DNA of 64,000 nt from Mycoplasma zalophidermidis. Its GTDB lineage: Bacteria > Bacillota_I > Bacilli_A > Mycoplasmatales > Metamycoplasmataceae. Position 1 is the stretch's first letter; every line of letters begins with the position of its first letter. The notes under the pieces are model-generated. The model had not been told where the DNA came from, made no database searches, and saw only the letters and a list, made by a program, of their open reading frames with translations. Of the stretch, positions 45,683-55,937 are shown one piece after another. The position numbers and the translations under genes are program-made. Location of the stretch: NCBI RefSeq assembly GCF_018913985.1, contig NZ_JAHMHK010000002.1, positions 34,562-98,561 of the forward strand. Direction: 5' to 3'.

Positions 45683-46525
45683 TTATTTTATTAAATTTAA
45701 TTCTTTTAATTTTCAATATGCGCCATCAACATTAACACTTTTAGCAACATCTCTCGCAACAAGTTTTAGATATTCATCGGCATCTTCCATTGCTACACCA
45801 TAAGCTGCATCTTTTAGCATTTCATAATCGTTTGAGCTATCACCAAAAGCTATAACATTATTGTGGTTATTTAGATCCAGATAATTAGCTAATCACTGAA
45901 TGGTATGAGATTTAGTAACGCCTTTTGGACACACAAACACACCTTTATGTCATGATGAATTAATTTCAAGCGGCATATCGTGTTTTTCGATAATTTCATT
46001 AATTGCTTCAATAACCGCATCAGTTCCCTCTTGATTTTCAGTTTGAATAGTAATGATATGAAGGTGATTTTTATCCATGATGTCTCAGTTCATTGGTTTC
46101 ATTTTTTTGTTATGAGGTCTTAAAAATCATGTGTCTAAATTCATTCCTGGAGTGTGGTAACAATAGTCTAAATCTGTAACTGTTAAACCTTTGTATTCAG
46201 GAATTGAAGATAATTCTTCATATAAAGTTTTTAAATCTTCAAAAGCTATTGTTTTTTCGTAAATTATTTTATTAGACTTAAGGTGATAAACAAACATACC
46301 ATTAGCACCAATAAAAAAGTCTAAATCTTCAGTTTTATCCATTAAGCTTCCAATAGTAACAAATTCTCTCGCTGTGGCCAACGTAGAATAAATGTTGCTT
46401 TCTTTTAATTTAGTAAACATTAAGGAAACAGTGTCACTAAATTCTGGCTGTTCATACGGCAATAAAGTACCGTCAATGTCAAATGCTGCTAATTTAATAT
46501 TTTCTCTAAGTGCTGATTTTGTCAT
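45683..46525 (-). CDS. Cof-type HAD-IIB family phosphatase
   Basis: A protein of 280 residues. Motif I Ala-Phe-Asp-Ile-Asp-Gly-Thr-Leu-Leu is at about 13-21, Ala-Thr-Ala-Arg at motif II, Lys-Gly-Val-Thr-Lys near 208, and Ala-Phe-Gly-Asp-Ser-Ser-Asn-Asp at motif IV. A second, distinct Cof-type enzyme lies at 26606. The substrate is unknown; relatives act on sugar phosphates and flavin or pyridoxal phosphates, and its neighbour is ribF. AAGGAG precedes the ATG. It starts 2 bases after truB ends. Confidence 0.9.
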
Positions 46526-46527
46526 AT

Positions 46528-47382
46528 TTACTCCTTTTTAAACAACCGGTTGCCAAATAATTTTTTCACTTTAGCTTTATTTTGGTTGATTACTATAATC
46601 CCTAAAACCATATCTTGTGTGTTTTGAGAAGTGAGTAAATAAGTTCCGTCATCTGCATTGATATCTATTATTTGTCCTTTTGACAGAAGTTCTAATTGGG
46701 TATTATTTACTATAATATTTCCCAACTCCACAAGGGGTAGGACATTTATTATAGCAATATAATTGTTTTTCGAAAGTAGATTTTTATGTAATCCTGAAAT
46801 TTCAATTCGTTCCAGTTCTAGCATAAAAGACACCGTGCCAAACGCTAGACCTAGATCATTTGCAAGTGAACGAATATATGTGCCGTTGCTGACTGATAAT
46901 TCAACTGTCAATTGTTGTTTTTTCTCATCAAAATCAATCAGTTTGACGTTATTTACTGATATTTTTTGAGACTTTAATTGAAATGCTTTGTTTTTGCGGG
47001 CCAAATCATAGCTTCTGACACCATCTACTTTTTTAGCACTAAAGATTGGTGGGATTTGCGTCGTTTGATTACTTAATCAATTTAATAAATCATGAACTTG
47101 ATTCGATTTAATTTTTACTGTTGAAGTATCAGTAATATCGCCTTCTGAATCATAGGTTGAAGTAGCTTTCCCGAATTGAATTGTGGTTATATATGTTTTG
47201 TTTTTGTTGGCTACATATGAAATTAGTTTTGTTTCTTCATCTGTAGCAACTAACAATAAACCACTAGCTAGCGGGTCTAATGTACCGGTATGTCCTATTT
47301 TTTTTATCTTGTGTTGACGGGCAAAATCTCTTATGCAACTAAACGATGAAATACCTTTAGGCTTATAAATTAAATAAAACAT
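46528..47382 (-). CDS. truB: tRNA pseudouridine-55 synthase
   Basis: A protein of 284 residues. The N-terminal Tyr-Lys-Pro-Lys-Gly-Ile-Ser-Ser-Phe and the catalytic Gly-His-Thr-Gly-Thr-Leu-Asp-Pro-Leu-Ala-Ser-Gly (Asp near 36) are intact, and a C-terminal PUA-like part follows. It makes pseudouridine 55 in the T-loop of tRNAs. AAGGAG precedes the ATG. truB and ribF side by side is the usual bacterial order, here with a HAD gene between them. Confidence 0.95.
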
Positions 47383-47393
47383 ATTTGACTCCT

Positions 47394-47420
47394 TAAAAGA
47401 AATATCGCCTCCGGCGATAT
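47394..47420 (-). terminator. terminator after secDF
   Basis: ATATCGCC, short loop, GGCGATAT, then TTTCTTTT on the minus strand. It lies between the secDF stop and the truB ribosome binding site. Confidence 0.7.
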
Positions 47421-47422
47421 TA

Positions 47423-50050
47423 CTATGCTATAAAATCATTAATACCGGGGAAAATTTGTTCATCATGCCCAGGTAAAACTCAATATTTATTTTTGTAGCG
47501 TTTTTTGATTCCTGTTTGACGTTTGATTTCCAATTTGCTTCATATTTTCATTGAAATAAATATCGAAGCATATATTGATGTGACAGAACCAAACAATAAA
47601 ATCAAGGTAAATGATGGATTAATTGAATTAAAGAAAATTAACATAATAATACATATAGTCATTATCGTAAACGTGCTATACATACTACGTTTCATATTTG
47701 CGTTTATTGCTACCTTAGCAATGTTTTCAACATCCTCTTTTTCAATAAAATCGGTGTGATAATTTAACTCGTGTAATTCTTTTGCTTTAGCAGCTAATAG
47801 CAATTTGTCTTTAACACTAATGACTATAATCGCAATAAAAGCTGTAATTGTCAATACATTTAATTGAATTCGTGCTAATGCAACAAAAGATAGAGTCAGC
47901 AGAATCTCAAATATAATCGAAACCGAAATAGCAATTGCATATGTTCATTTATATCTAATTAAAACGTAAACTGAAATTATAATTCAAGCCGCAAGTAATG
48001 CATATGAAGTTGTCGCTATTAATGATAGAGACTGATTTGCGTTGACGCCGTAACTCATTACATCAATACCAGTAAAAGTTTTATGTAAACTATCTGAGAT
48101 GTTTTTTAATTGAATATTATCAAAAAACTGAGTTGTTTGAATAACCAATTTAAATGATGCATTGTCAGAATTTAGTGAATTAATTTTCAATACATCATTA
48201 ATATTTTCGATACCAAACTGAGTAGCATTCGTTTGTAAATGAGATGAAATTTGGTCGGCGATTGCTTTATTAATTGAAGAATCAGGGGCAGCTTGAATAG
48301 TGATGTTAGTACCACCATGGAAATCAAATGATCTAGAAAATCCCGCGGCAACATCTTTGTTTATTCCCGCAAAAGTTGCATACACAACCATCGAAATAAG
48401 GATAAAAGCGAAAGCGGCAATAATAAATCACTTGGCATTTTTTAAGTAATCGAAATTAGCTAACTTATTTTCTTTTTTAATTGACATCTTATTAGGTCTA
48501 ATGCCTAAAAGTTGAGGTTTATTAATAAACACTTTTGAATTTACCAATAATAAAGCAGCTAGTCTGGTGATTAATAATGTCGCAATTAATACTCCAATTA
48601 TTGAAAACACCAATGAAATTCCAAAGGTTCTTACGGTTTGAGAACCAAAATAAAACGCCATAAATGAAATTAATAAAGTTAATATCAATGAATCGGAAAT
48701 AGGTTGAAGAGTTGCTCGTCGAGTGGTGCCTACAGCTTTCCTCATTTTTTCACCTTTATAAACTTCCTGTTTTAATCTCGAATAAGTTATGACACTCATG
48801 TCAAAACATATTCCCATTCCGACAATTATAGAACCAAGCGCTATAGGAGAGTATTCTCCACGAAGTACCGAAAATAGAGTCATTGTGATAAAAATATACA
48901 ATGCCATTGAAATAGTACTTAAAGCTCCTAAAAGTCCATAATTAATCATTAGCATAATTGCAATTAGAGTGAAACATACACCAATTGCAATTAAAGATAT
49001 TTCATAACCCGAGTTAAAAATATTATGGTCAGAACCGTTGTTTAAATTAATATAGTTGCTTGAAATTACTTTTAATTCGTATTTAGCTGTACCGAAGTTT
49101 ATTTCTTCAGCTAATTTTTGGGCTGATGATTGTTGTAGTGGTTGTCCCGATGCATTAGAAGGGATTACAAAACTATCTCCGTTAAGCGATCTATTAACTC
49201 CGATTTTATTTATTAGATAGCTTTCAGCATTGATTGAATTTAATTTGAGTATGCTACCTTCAGGATTTTCCCCAACATAAACAAAATTGTAAGGATTGCT
49301 CATAGCTTTATCTCATTCAGCTGAATAATCTTTTTTTGCTTTTCTTATTAGGTCGCCAATGTTTAATCATGTTAATAGGTAGTTTTTACCTTGACCTTTT
49401 TTAGCTAAATACTCGGTGGCTTTAGTCCATTCTATTTCAGCAGCTTTAGAAGCTAGTTGTACTTCAACGCCGAAATAATTATTTTGTCCTGTAAAGGTTG
49501 ATTTTGCAGATTTAATAGGGGGCACAAAAGTTTTTAATAAATCATCATTATCAAATTCTTTATTTCAATCGATTTTATTATTTACGTTTGGTTCCACAAA
49601 AACATTATTTCTGAATAAAGGTTGACCATCAATATCAGTAAAAATCATAGTTGATTTAGTTGTAATTACATTTTCTAACGTCTTGCGATCATTAGCACTC
49701 AAATCACCATTTTTTGATAATTTGATTTTGTCCCTTCCCTCTTCTGTTACGGTAGCCCCAAATTCAACTCCACCTCCAATTCTATTTTGCAAAGATTTTG
49801 CAATTGATTTTGCAGGCGTGTTTGAATCGTTATTTTCAATTTGAACCAAAAATTCTTGACCGCCTCCATATTCGATTGATTTATTTACATTTTTAGATGT
49901 ATATAAAACTGACCCGGTTACTACTGTTGTAACAGCAGCGGTAACAATGAAAAACGAAAGAAATCACCTTTTTCAACCTGATAGGGTAAAAAATTTCTTT
50001 CACGCAGAGGATTTAAATATACCTTTAAAGAATTCAACTATTTTTTTCAT
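47423..50050 (-). CDS. secDF: fused protein translocase subunit SecDF
   Basis: A protein of 875 residues. A first helix (about 28-50) is followed by the SecD periplasmic-type domain with Leu-Gln-Asn-Arg-Ile-Gly-Gly-Gly. Five membrane helices carry Tyr-Gly-Leu-Leu-Gly-Ala and Gly-Met-Gly-Ile-Cys-Phe-Asp-Met-Ser-Val-Ile-Thr-Tyr-Ser-Arg. The SecF half restarts near 545 with Ser-Phe-Asp-Phe-His-Gly-Gly-Thr and five more helices. It uses the proton gradient to pull secreted proteins out. TATAAT lies only 8 bases before the ATG, with no binding site. Confidence 0.92.
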
Positions 50051-50058
50051 AATTTTAT

Positions 50059-50064
50059 ATTATA
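50059..50064 (-). promoter_or_regulatory. -10 box 8 bases before secDF
   Basis: TATAAT on the minus strand, close enough to the ATG at 50050 that the leader would be 0-2 bases. Confidence 0.45.
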
Positions 50065-50187
50065 TAATAAGTATTAATTTATATATTAATATTTAAGTCT
50101 TTTTATAGATTTATGATTACCTATATTGATAATGATTTTTAACTTTCACGATAAATAAAGAAGAAAAATAGAGTAACTAACACTCTA

Positions 50188-51150
50188 TTATTCTTGTCTA
50201 TAATTTTTTAAAACGTATTGTGTACCCTTTCGTGTTAATTTTCTACCCCTGGGACTTTTTTCAATTAATTTGAAATACAGTAATAAAGGTTCAATTTCGT
50301 AAAGTATATTTTCTTTTTGAAAATTAAGTATTCCAACCAACGAATCAAGCGAAGCTGATGAATCTGGAAATACGTCATTTAAAACTCTCAGGTATTCCAA
50401 ATGTTCTCTCCCCAAACCAAATTCAAATAATTCTAAATATTTGAAAGTTTGTCGTACAGTTTTGGCTGTTAAAATTTTCTCCTTATTTTTTATTGCAAAA
50501 TCATAAATTCTTTTTAATAAATTCAGTGCAACTCTTGGCGTTGCTTTTGAATGTTGAGCTATAACCAATAATAATTTTTCATCGCTTTGAATGTCAAAAT
50601 TATTGCTGATATTCAGTAGTATTCGTAAAATATCTTCGTCTTTATAAGGATTGAGACTGCCCTTAAATCCAAATCTATCTTTTAGTGGCTGACTTAGTAA
50701 ATTAATTTTCGTCGTCGCTCCAATCAAAGTGAATGGTTTTAGGTTCATTCGCATTACTTTTGAATCGCCTTCTGGTCCAATAATGATGTCTATTTTAAAA
50801 TCTTCCATAGCAGAATACAATAATTCTTCAACGTTTTTATTGATACTGTGAATTTCATCAATAAAAACTATATCTCCAGAATTAACATGGGCAAAAATAC
50901 TTAATATATCTGATTTTTTTTCCAATAATGAGCCTTGAAGATAATGAACTTTCGAATTTAATTCATTACCTATAATCGTTGCCAAGGTAGTTTTACCAGT
51001 TCCTGGAGGACCATAAAAAAGAATATGGTCCAGAGGCTCATTTCTGTGTTTTGAACCTTGAATCATAGTTTTCAAGGTAGTAATTAATTTTGTTTGTCCT
51101 ATGAATTCGACAAAATTACTGGGTCGTAAATGTTGAGGTTTCATTTTCAA
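50188..51150 (-). CDS. ruvB: Holliday junction branch migration helicase RuvB
   Basis: A protein of 320 residues. Walker A is Tyr-Gly-Pro-Pro-Gly-Thr-Gly-Lys-Thr-Thr near residue 45. Walker B is Phe-Ile-Asp-Glu-Ile-His. Sensor and winged-helix parts follow (Gly-Ala-Thr-Thr-Lys, Ser-Pro-Arg-Gly-Arg-Lys-Leu-Thr). With RuvA it drives branch migration in recombination. It overlaps ruvA by 35 bases. No RuvC is seen here, as usual for mollicutes. Confidence 0.96.
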   Translation of the reverse strand: MKMKPQHLRPSNFVEFIGQTKLITTLKTMIQGSKHRNEPLDHILFYGPPGTGKTTLATIIGNELNSKVHYLQGSLLEKKSDILSIFAHVNSGDIVFIDEIHSINKNVEELLYSAMEDFKIDIIIGPEGDSKVMRMNLKPFTLIGATTKINLLSQPLKDRFGFKGSLNPYKDEDILRILLNISNNFDIQSDEKLLLVIAQHSKATPRVALNLLKRIYDFAIKNKEKILTAKTVRQTFKYLELFEFGLGREHLEYLRVLNDVFPDSSASLDSLVGILNFQKENILYEIEPLLLYFKLIEKSPRGRKLTRKGTQYVLKNYRQE

Positions 51151-51727
51151 GTTGTTTTCCTGTTAATTCATACATTGCTTGTTGAATAATAACTTCAACA
51201 TCATTAGATAAAGGCACATTATTAAGCGCTTGATCAATTTGTTTTTGCTGAAACCCGAGGGTTTTTAGTGTTGTTTTTGCTTCATCTAGCACGTTAGAAG
51301 TTTTAGAAATTTCTCGAGCTTTTTTATTATTAATCATTTTAGATCACTTATCACTTAATTCTGCAACGGCTAATCTAGCAACCTTAGGATTTAGGTAAGG
51401 TGTTTTTACTAATCCATCAAGATCACCGAGCGAAAGCATACTTGCGATCTTTTCTCACCCAACATTCAACATATTAAAAGCTACTCGGGGCCCTACTCCA
51501 CTGAGTGAAATTAAGTCAATAAATAATAACCTTTCTTTAAATTCTTTAAAAGCGTATGTTGCATTATAGTAATCATTTTTAATTTCAAACAAATATAATT
51601 TAATTTTTTGTTTTGGTTCAATTCTTTCGTGTTGAGGCAATATTAAACTGTAACCAACTCCCCCAGATTCAAAAATAATATTTGAGTTATTTTTATAGAT
51701 TACTTCCCCAATTCTATATAAAATCAT
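51116..51727 (-). CDS. ruvA: Holliday junction DNA-binding protein RuvA
   Basis: A protein of 203 residues. The OB-fold domain I begins Met-Ile-Leu-Tyr-Arg-Ile-Gly. Helix-hairpin-helix segments are Leu-Ile-Ser-Leu-Ser-Gly-Val-Gly-Pro-Arg-Val-Ala and a second with Tyr-Leu-Asn-Pro-Lys-Val-Ala. Domain III near the end (Leu-Lys-Thr-Leu-Gly-Phe-Gln-Gln-Lys-Gln-Ile) contacts RuvB. AAGGAGAAAA precedes the ATG. It forms an operon with ruvB. Confidence 0.93.
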
Positions 51728-52025
51728 TTTTCTCCTTATTTAATTAAGTGTTGATTCACTTATCTTTTTTATAATAAGTAAATCATTTTGTTAAGACATA
51801 AATTCTTAACTGTAACAAAAAAGATTCCATTTTTTTATCCATTTTTTCCTTTCTTTTTTCTTACAATTACATATTACAATGCTTTAATAACTAATTTTTA
51901 TCAACTTTTTCCATTTATATAATGTGGATAAATTGCTGCACAATCGCCATATTTAACTTAAAATTAGCAATTTAGGGAATAATGATATTACAATCAAATT
52001 GCGTGGATAAATTTAAAATAGATAA
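51728..52025. other. intergenic region between ruvA and the tRNA cluster
   Basis: About 300 bases, very AT-rich, with no frame worth calling. On the minus strand TTAACA and TATAAA about 15 bases apart, upstream of ruvA, could be its promoter. Confidence 0.4.
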
Positions 52026-52050
52026 TAAAAAATATCGCGAATGCGATATT
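52026..52050 (-). terminator. terminator of the Thr-Leu tRNA unit
   Basis: AATATCGC, loop, GCGATATT, then T run on the minus strand. It lies directly after the conserved CACC trailer element. Confidence 0.8.
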
Positions 52051-52065
52051 TGGTGCTAATACATA

Positions 52066-52150
52066 TGGTGCGCGAGGAGGGACTTGAACCCTCACGCCGT
52101 GAAGCACTAGAGCCTAAATCTAGCGTGTCTGCCAATTTCACCACTCGCGC
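52066..52150 (-). tRNA. tRNA-Leu (anticodon TAG)
   Basis: 85 bases with an encoded CCA, a long variable arm typical of tRNA-Leu, and loop ATTTAGG giving anticodon TAG. It is transcribed after tRNA-Thr with a 5-base gap. Confidence 0.93.
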
Positions 52151-52155
52151 AAAAA

Positions 52156-52231
<76 letters not shown>

Positions 52232-52331
52232 GTATATTTGTAAATACATTATATACATTTTTTTGTTTTTGCAAATAAAAAAAGTATTTATTTTAATTGT
52301 GTTAAATATATATCATTTTTAGTGTTTAAAT

Positions 52332-52358
52332 AAAAAAAGTCAACATTATTTGTTGACT
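52332..52358 (-). terminator. terminator after the AhpD-like gene
   Basis: AGTCAACA, 5-base loop, TGTTGACT, then seven T on the minus strand. Confidence 0.85.
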
Positions 52359-52364
52359 AAAAAA

Positions 52365-52805
52365 TTATTTTTTGTGTTCTAATTTTGCGCTTAATGCAAC
52401 TCTATTTCAAGCATTCATAGAAATTGCCACCATAATTAATCTAGCGATTTCGTCTTCAGTAAAATATTCTCATAGTTTTGAGTATGTTTCATCTGTAACA
52501 CCTTGATTTGAAATATGGGCTATTTCTTCAGTCATTAATAAAACCGCTTTTTCTTTATCGCTAAATAGTGGTGATTCTTGTCATGCTGGTAGTGCATATA
52601 ATCTTCTTGGTGTTTCACCTGCGTCTAAGGCTATTTTGGCGTGAATTTCAATACAGTAAGCACATTTATTGATTTGTGATGTTCTAATTTTAATTAATTC
52701 AACTAAAATCAAGTCTAATCCTTTAGTTTTCAAATATTCAGAAACATCATTTAAACCTTCTAATAATTTCGGATCATTTTTTGCAATAATTACTCTTTTT
52801 GTCAT
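52365..52805 (-). CDS. carboxymuconolactone decarboxylase / AhpD-like protein
   Basis: A protein of 146 residues. The AhpD core motif Lys-Cys-Ala-Tyr-Cys-Ile-Glu-Ile-His near residue 47 gives the redox Cys-x-x-Cys with the downstream His. Ala-Gly-Glu-Thr-Pro-Arg-Arg-Leu-Tyr follows, with the second half helical. The family includes alkylhydroperoxidase-like proteins. In an oxygen-using mycoplasma with nox it may detoxify peroxides, but the reaction is not proved by sequence. GGAGAAAA precedes the ATG. It sits between two tRNA units with its own terminator. Confidence 0.88.
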
Positions 52806-52854
52806 ATTTCTTTTTTCTCCTAAACTTATTTTTACACAAGAACTATAAATTGTA

Positions 52855-52880
52855 AATAAAAAAACTAGCTAATCTAGTTT
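52855..52880 (-). terminator. terminator of the Asn-Glu-Val tRNA unit
   Basis: AAACTAG, loop, CTAGTTT, then T run on the minus strand, right after the CACC trailer element. Confidence 0.8.
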
Positions 52881-52896
52881 GGTGTATTTAAACAAA

Positions 52897-52972
52897 TGGT
52901 AGAGAATAAGGGGCTCGAACCCATGACCTACGCCTTGTAAGGGCGCCGCTCTCCCAACTGAGCTAATTCTCC
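52897..52972 (-). tRNA. tRNA-Val (anticodon TAC)
   Basis: 76 bases with encoded CCA, and anticodon loop CTTACAA. It is last in a three-gene unit. Confidence 0.94.
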
Positions 52973-52975
52973 AAA

Positions 52976-53051
52976 TGGCAGTCTGTACGGGGATCGAACC
53001 CGTGTATGCATGGATGAAAACCATGTGTGTTAACCGCTTCACCAACAGACC
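52976..53051 (-). tRNA. tRNA-Glu (anticodon TTC)
   Basis: 76 bases with encoded CCA, acceptor GGTCTGT, and anticodon TTC in loop TTTTCAT. It is 3 bases from tRNA-Val. It is a likely substrate of MnmA and MnmE. Confidence 0.94.
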
Positions 53052-53055
53052 ATAA

Positions 53056-53130
53056 TGGCGCCGATTGCGGGGATCGAACCTGCGACCAACTGGTTAACAG
53101 CCAGCTGCTCTACCGCTGAGCTAAATCGGC
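53056..53130 (-). tRNA. tRNA-Asn (anticodon GTT)
   Basis: 75 bases with encoded CCA, acceptor GCCGATT, and anticodon loop CTGTTAA. It is first of the Asn-Glu-Val unit. Confidence 0.94.
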
Positions 53131-53256
53131 ACTGAAAATATGCTTAATTATTATAACTAAAAATAATTTTTACAAAATATTTTTTTAATTTTTTTCACAT
53201 ATTTTCGACTTTATCAAAATAAATTATTAATTTTATTTCTTAGGTGCTTTCGCAAA

Positions 53257-53330
53257 TGGAGCAAACGAGGGGAATCGAACCCCCATTACTAGCATGGCAA
53301 GCTAGAATTTTGCCATTAAATTACGTTTGC
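53257..53330 (-). tRNA. tRNA-Gly (anticodon GCC)
   Basis: 74 bases with encoded CCA, acceptor GCAAACG, and anticodon loop TTGCCAT. It is a single-gene unit. It keeps the CACC trailer element but has no obvious terminator hairpin after it. Confidence 0.93.
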
Positions 53331-53439
53331 AATTGCAATAAAATAATAATATATTTATACAAAAAACAAAATAAAAAATTAAAAAAATTATTTTTGATCC
53401 CTTTACATGTTATATATCTGACTAAAACTGCAATTTTAT

Positions 53440-53460
53440 AAAAAAATCCGCATCGCGGAT
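53440..53460 (-). terminator. terminator of the Cys-Arg tRNA unit
   Basis: ATCCGC, 3-base loop, GCGGAT, then T run on the minus strand, right after the CACC trailer element. Confidence 0.75.
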
Positions 53461-53478
53461 AAGGTGTCTAACGACAAA

Positions 53479-53555
53479 TGGCGCGCCCGGCAGGAGTTGA
53501 ACCCACAACCTCTTGGGCCGTAACCAAGCACTCTGTCCAGTTGAGCTACGGGCGC
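53479..53555 (-). tRNA. tRNA-Arg (anticodon ACG)
   Basis: 77 bases with encoded CCA, acceptor GCGCCCG, and anticodon loop TTACGGC, with A34 normally edited to inosine in bacteria that keep TadA. Confidence 0.93.
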
Positions 53556-53561
53556 ATAATA

Positions 53562-53636
53562 TGGAGGCACCAACCGGATTCGAACCGGTAATCAAAGTTT
53601 TGCAGACTCATGCCTTGGCCATTTGGCTATGGTGCC
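53562..53636 (-). tRNA. tRNA-Cys (anticodon GCA)
   Basis: 75 bases with encoded CCA, acceptor GGCACCA, and loop TCTGCAA giving anticodon GCA. Confidence 0.93.
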
Positions 53637-53764
53637 ATATGCGAAAACATTATACAACAAACTTATTAATTAGTGCTGAAAATATTATACATATTTAGAA
53701 AAAAAATAAAAATAAATATCATTAACCTTTTTATATAGTATTTTGAACTGTTGTGTAAAATAAT

Positions 53765-53788
53765 AAAAAAAGCAACAATTAAGTTGCT
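53765..53788 (-). terminator. terminator overlapping the end of the lipoprotein gene
   Basis: AGCAAC, loop TTAATT, GTTGCT, then T run on the minus strand. The first arm covers the stop codon of the lipoprotein gene. Confidence 0.8.
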
Positions 53789-55925
53789 ATTTATTCAATT
53801 TAAAATAATCCTCTAAATCAAACGAAAAACTTTCATTACCTCTTATTTTAAATAACACATTTGGATTTACAAATCCGTTTCGTTGCTCTTGTTGTTGCAT
53901 AGGATTTGAAATTCAAATTGGGGGTTCATCAAGTTTTTTTGTTTTATCCTGCTTCGCTGTTAGGTCGTCTGTTTCGTAAACAGCTCCGGCTGGTTTAGCA
54001 GTGACTCCGTCTACTCTTATCGATGAAAATGGATTTGAATTAACTTTATATTTCTTCACGCGATCACTTCTTTGCGTCATTTTTGATACAATTCGGTTTT
54101 CATTGTAATATTTGTCTTGATCATTGTAAACAGTAATGTGTACGTGAGGCATTCAACCTCCGTTAGTATCGGGTGTTCCTAAAAAACCTATAATTTCACC
54201 TTTAGAAACTTTTTTTGGTGTGTCAGGGTATACCCCTTCAACAATATCAAAATCATTTTTGCCATCTTTTGTTAAAGAAACTTTAGAACTTGTTCAACCT
54301 AAATCTGAATTATTCATAGTCAAGCCCGCATCCAAATGTATAAAACCAATGTAAATATAACCGCTTTCTAATTCGGATTCGTCTTGGATACCAAAATTAA
54401 TTTCTAGTTCTCTAGGAGAGTAATTACGTAATTTATTCTTTTCAACTCTTAGCATCAATGATGTCCCCGAGGCATTTGCAATTTCTTTTTGACCATCTTT
54501 TAATGATCTAGCAAAAACCCCTACAATTTCTGCGTCAAAAGGGGCAACAATTGGTGTATATTCTGGTGCTAAATAATCTTCACCAACATGTAAGAATATT
54601 GGGGTATCTATTCTTGAACCATACACTGATCTTGTTGAATCATATCCCCCTGACAATAATTTTGTCGAATATATATTATAAATTGAAGAATTAACCTTAG
54701 GTAAGTCTTCTTTGGTTAAATTATCTATAATAAAGTTAAACGCGTTCAAATTTTCCTTAACAAACTCATTTTTGAATGGATTAGTAAATTCACCAACACC
54801 AACCTTTTTAGTTAGTTCGTATTCATGTTCGAAAATTTTTGCTTTTAAATGCAACAAACCGTTTCTGAAGTTAACAGGCATATAATCAATGATTTCATAT
54901 TTGATATTACTATTCAACGAAGAGATGACAAAATCATTTTTGGTAAGTTTATTAAAATCTGAATTGTAAATATTTGAATCAAAAATTGAATAATGTAAAT
55001 TTGCTAAAAGCGATTGGTTAATCAACACATCTTGTATTTTTTTGTCATTAACACTTTGATTTAGGTCTATAAACTTTTCTATGTCAAAGCCTATATTGTT
55101 TGGTTTAGATTTGTTTAATTCACTTACAACAACTCTAATGGTTACATTAATTTTATGCAAATCATCAAAGCGGGTAAAATCTATATTTTTAACAAAATAA
55201 TCTAATTTATGAGTGTTATCTACAAAATCAATCTCTTTGGAAAGCTTAACATTAAATATATCATTTAGTTGTTTAGTAGATAAATTTGATATTTCCCACT
55301 TATTTAATAATTGCATTTTTTTAGTTAAATTCGAACTATTAATTTCAACTGTGAAAAGAGCGGTTTCGGCCTGCAGTTTTTCAATAATGGAATTAATTGG
55401 TTCTACTGATTTTTTATCGCTAGATCTTAACTTCAATCCTTTAAGTTTTAAATTTAATGTGTTTTCAACAAATAATCCTTGAAATGCTACTGATTTATCA
55501 ATCGGTGTAATAAGTTTTATTGGCATTAATAAATCATTAATATTTGCCGGATCGGGTTGAATGTTATGAAAATCATATTTTCATTTAAGACTGTCAGTAA
55601 AATACTTATCCAATTTTACTTCGTCAATAAGAATTTGTTTGAATTCGTCGAAATCAAAATACAATTTATTTGGAATATAGTTGTTTCTAGAAATATCAAT
55701 GAATTCTATATCAGATAACTTTGTATTCTGGTTTTTAAACTTTAAAACTCTATGTGAAATATCATTATACTTCAGATAATTATTAATTTTTATAGTATTA
55801 AGCTCATTATCTGCTGTAATACTGTTTTTATTTTTGTTATTTGAATTTTGCAATGTGCAAGATGCAGCCATTAAAACCGGCGCTGAAAACACTGGCAATA
55901 ATTTTAGTATTTTATTTTTTTTCAT
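53787..55925 (-). CDS. lipoprotein with M23 (LytM-like) metallopeptidase domain
   Basis: A protein of 712 residues. The lipobox is Leu-Met-Ala-Ala-Ser-Cys with the acylated Cys at 23. The first 400 residues are of unknown fold. The C-terminal half has the LytM/M23 pattern: His446-x-x-x-Asp450, Ala-Pro-x-x-Ala-Glu-Ile-Val-Gly-Val, Gly-Thr-Ser-Leu, Phe-Ile-His-Leu, Lys-Gly-Glu-Ile-Ile-Gly-Phe-Leu-Gly-Thr and Pro-His-Val-His near 593-596. All zinc ligands of M23 are present, although the organism has no peptidoglycan. It is outside the membrane and its substrate is unknown. AAAGGAAAG precedes the ATG. Confidence 0.8.
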
Positions 55926-55937
55926 ACTTTCTTTCCT

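Noticed and set aside
51824..51860. Repeated TCCATTTTTT units upstream of ruvA
   Set aside because: Only two copies in a T-rich stretch; explained by base composition.
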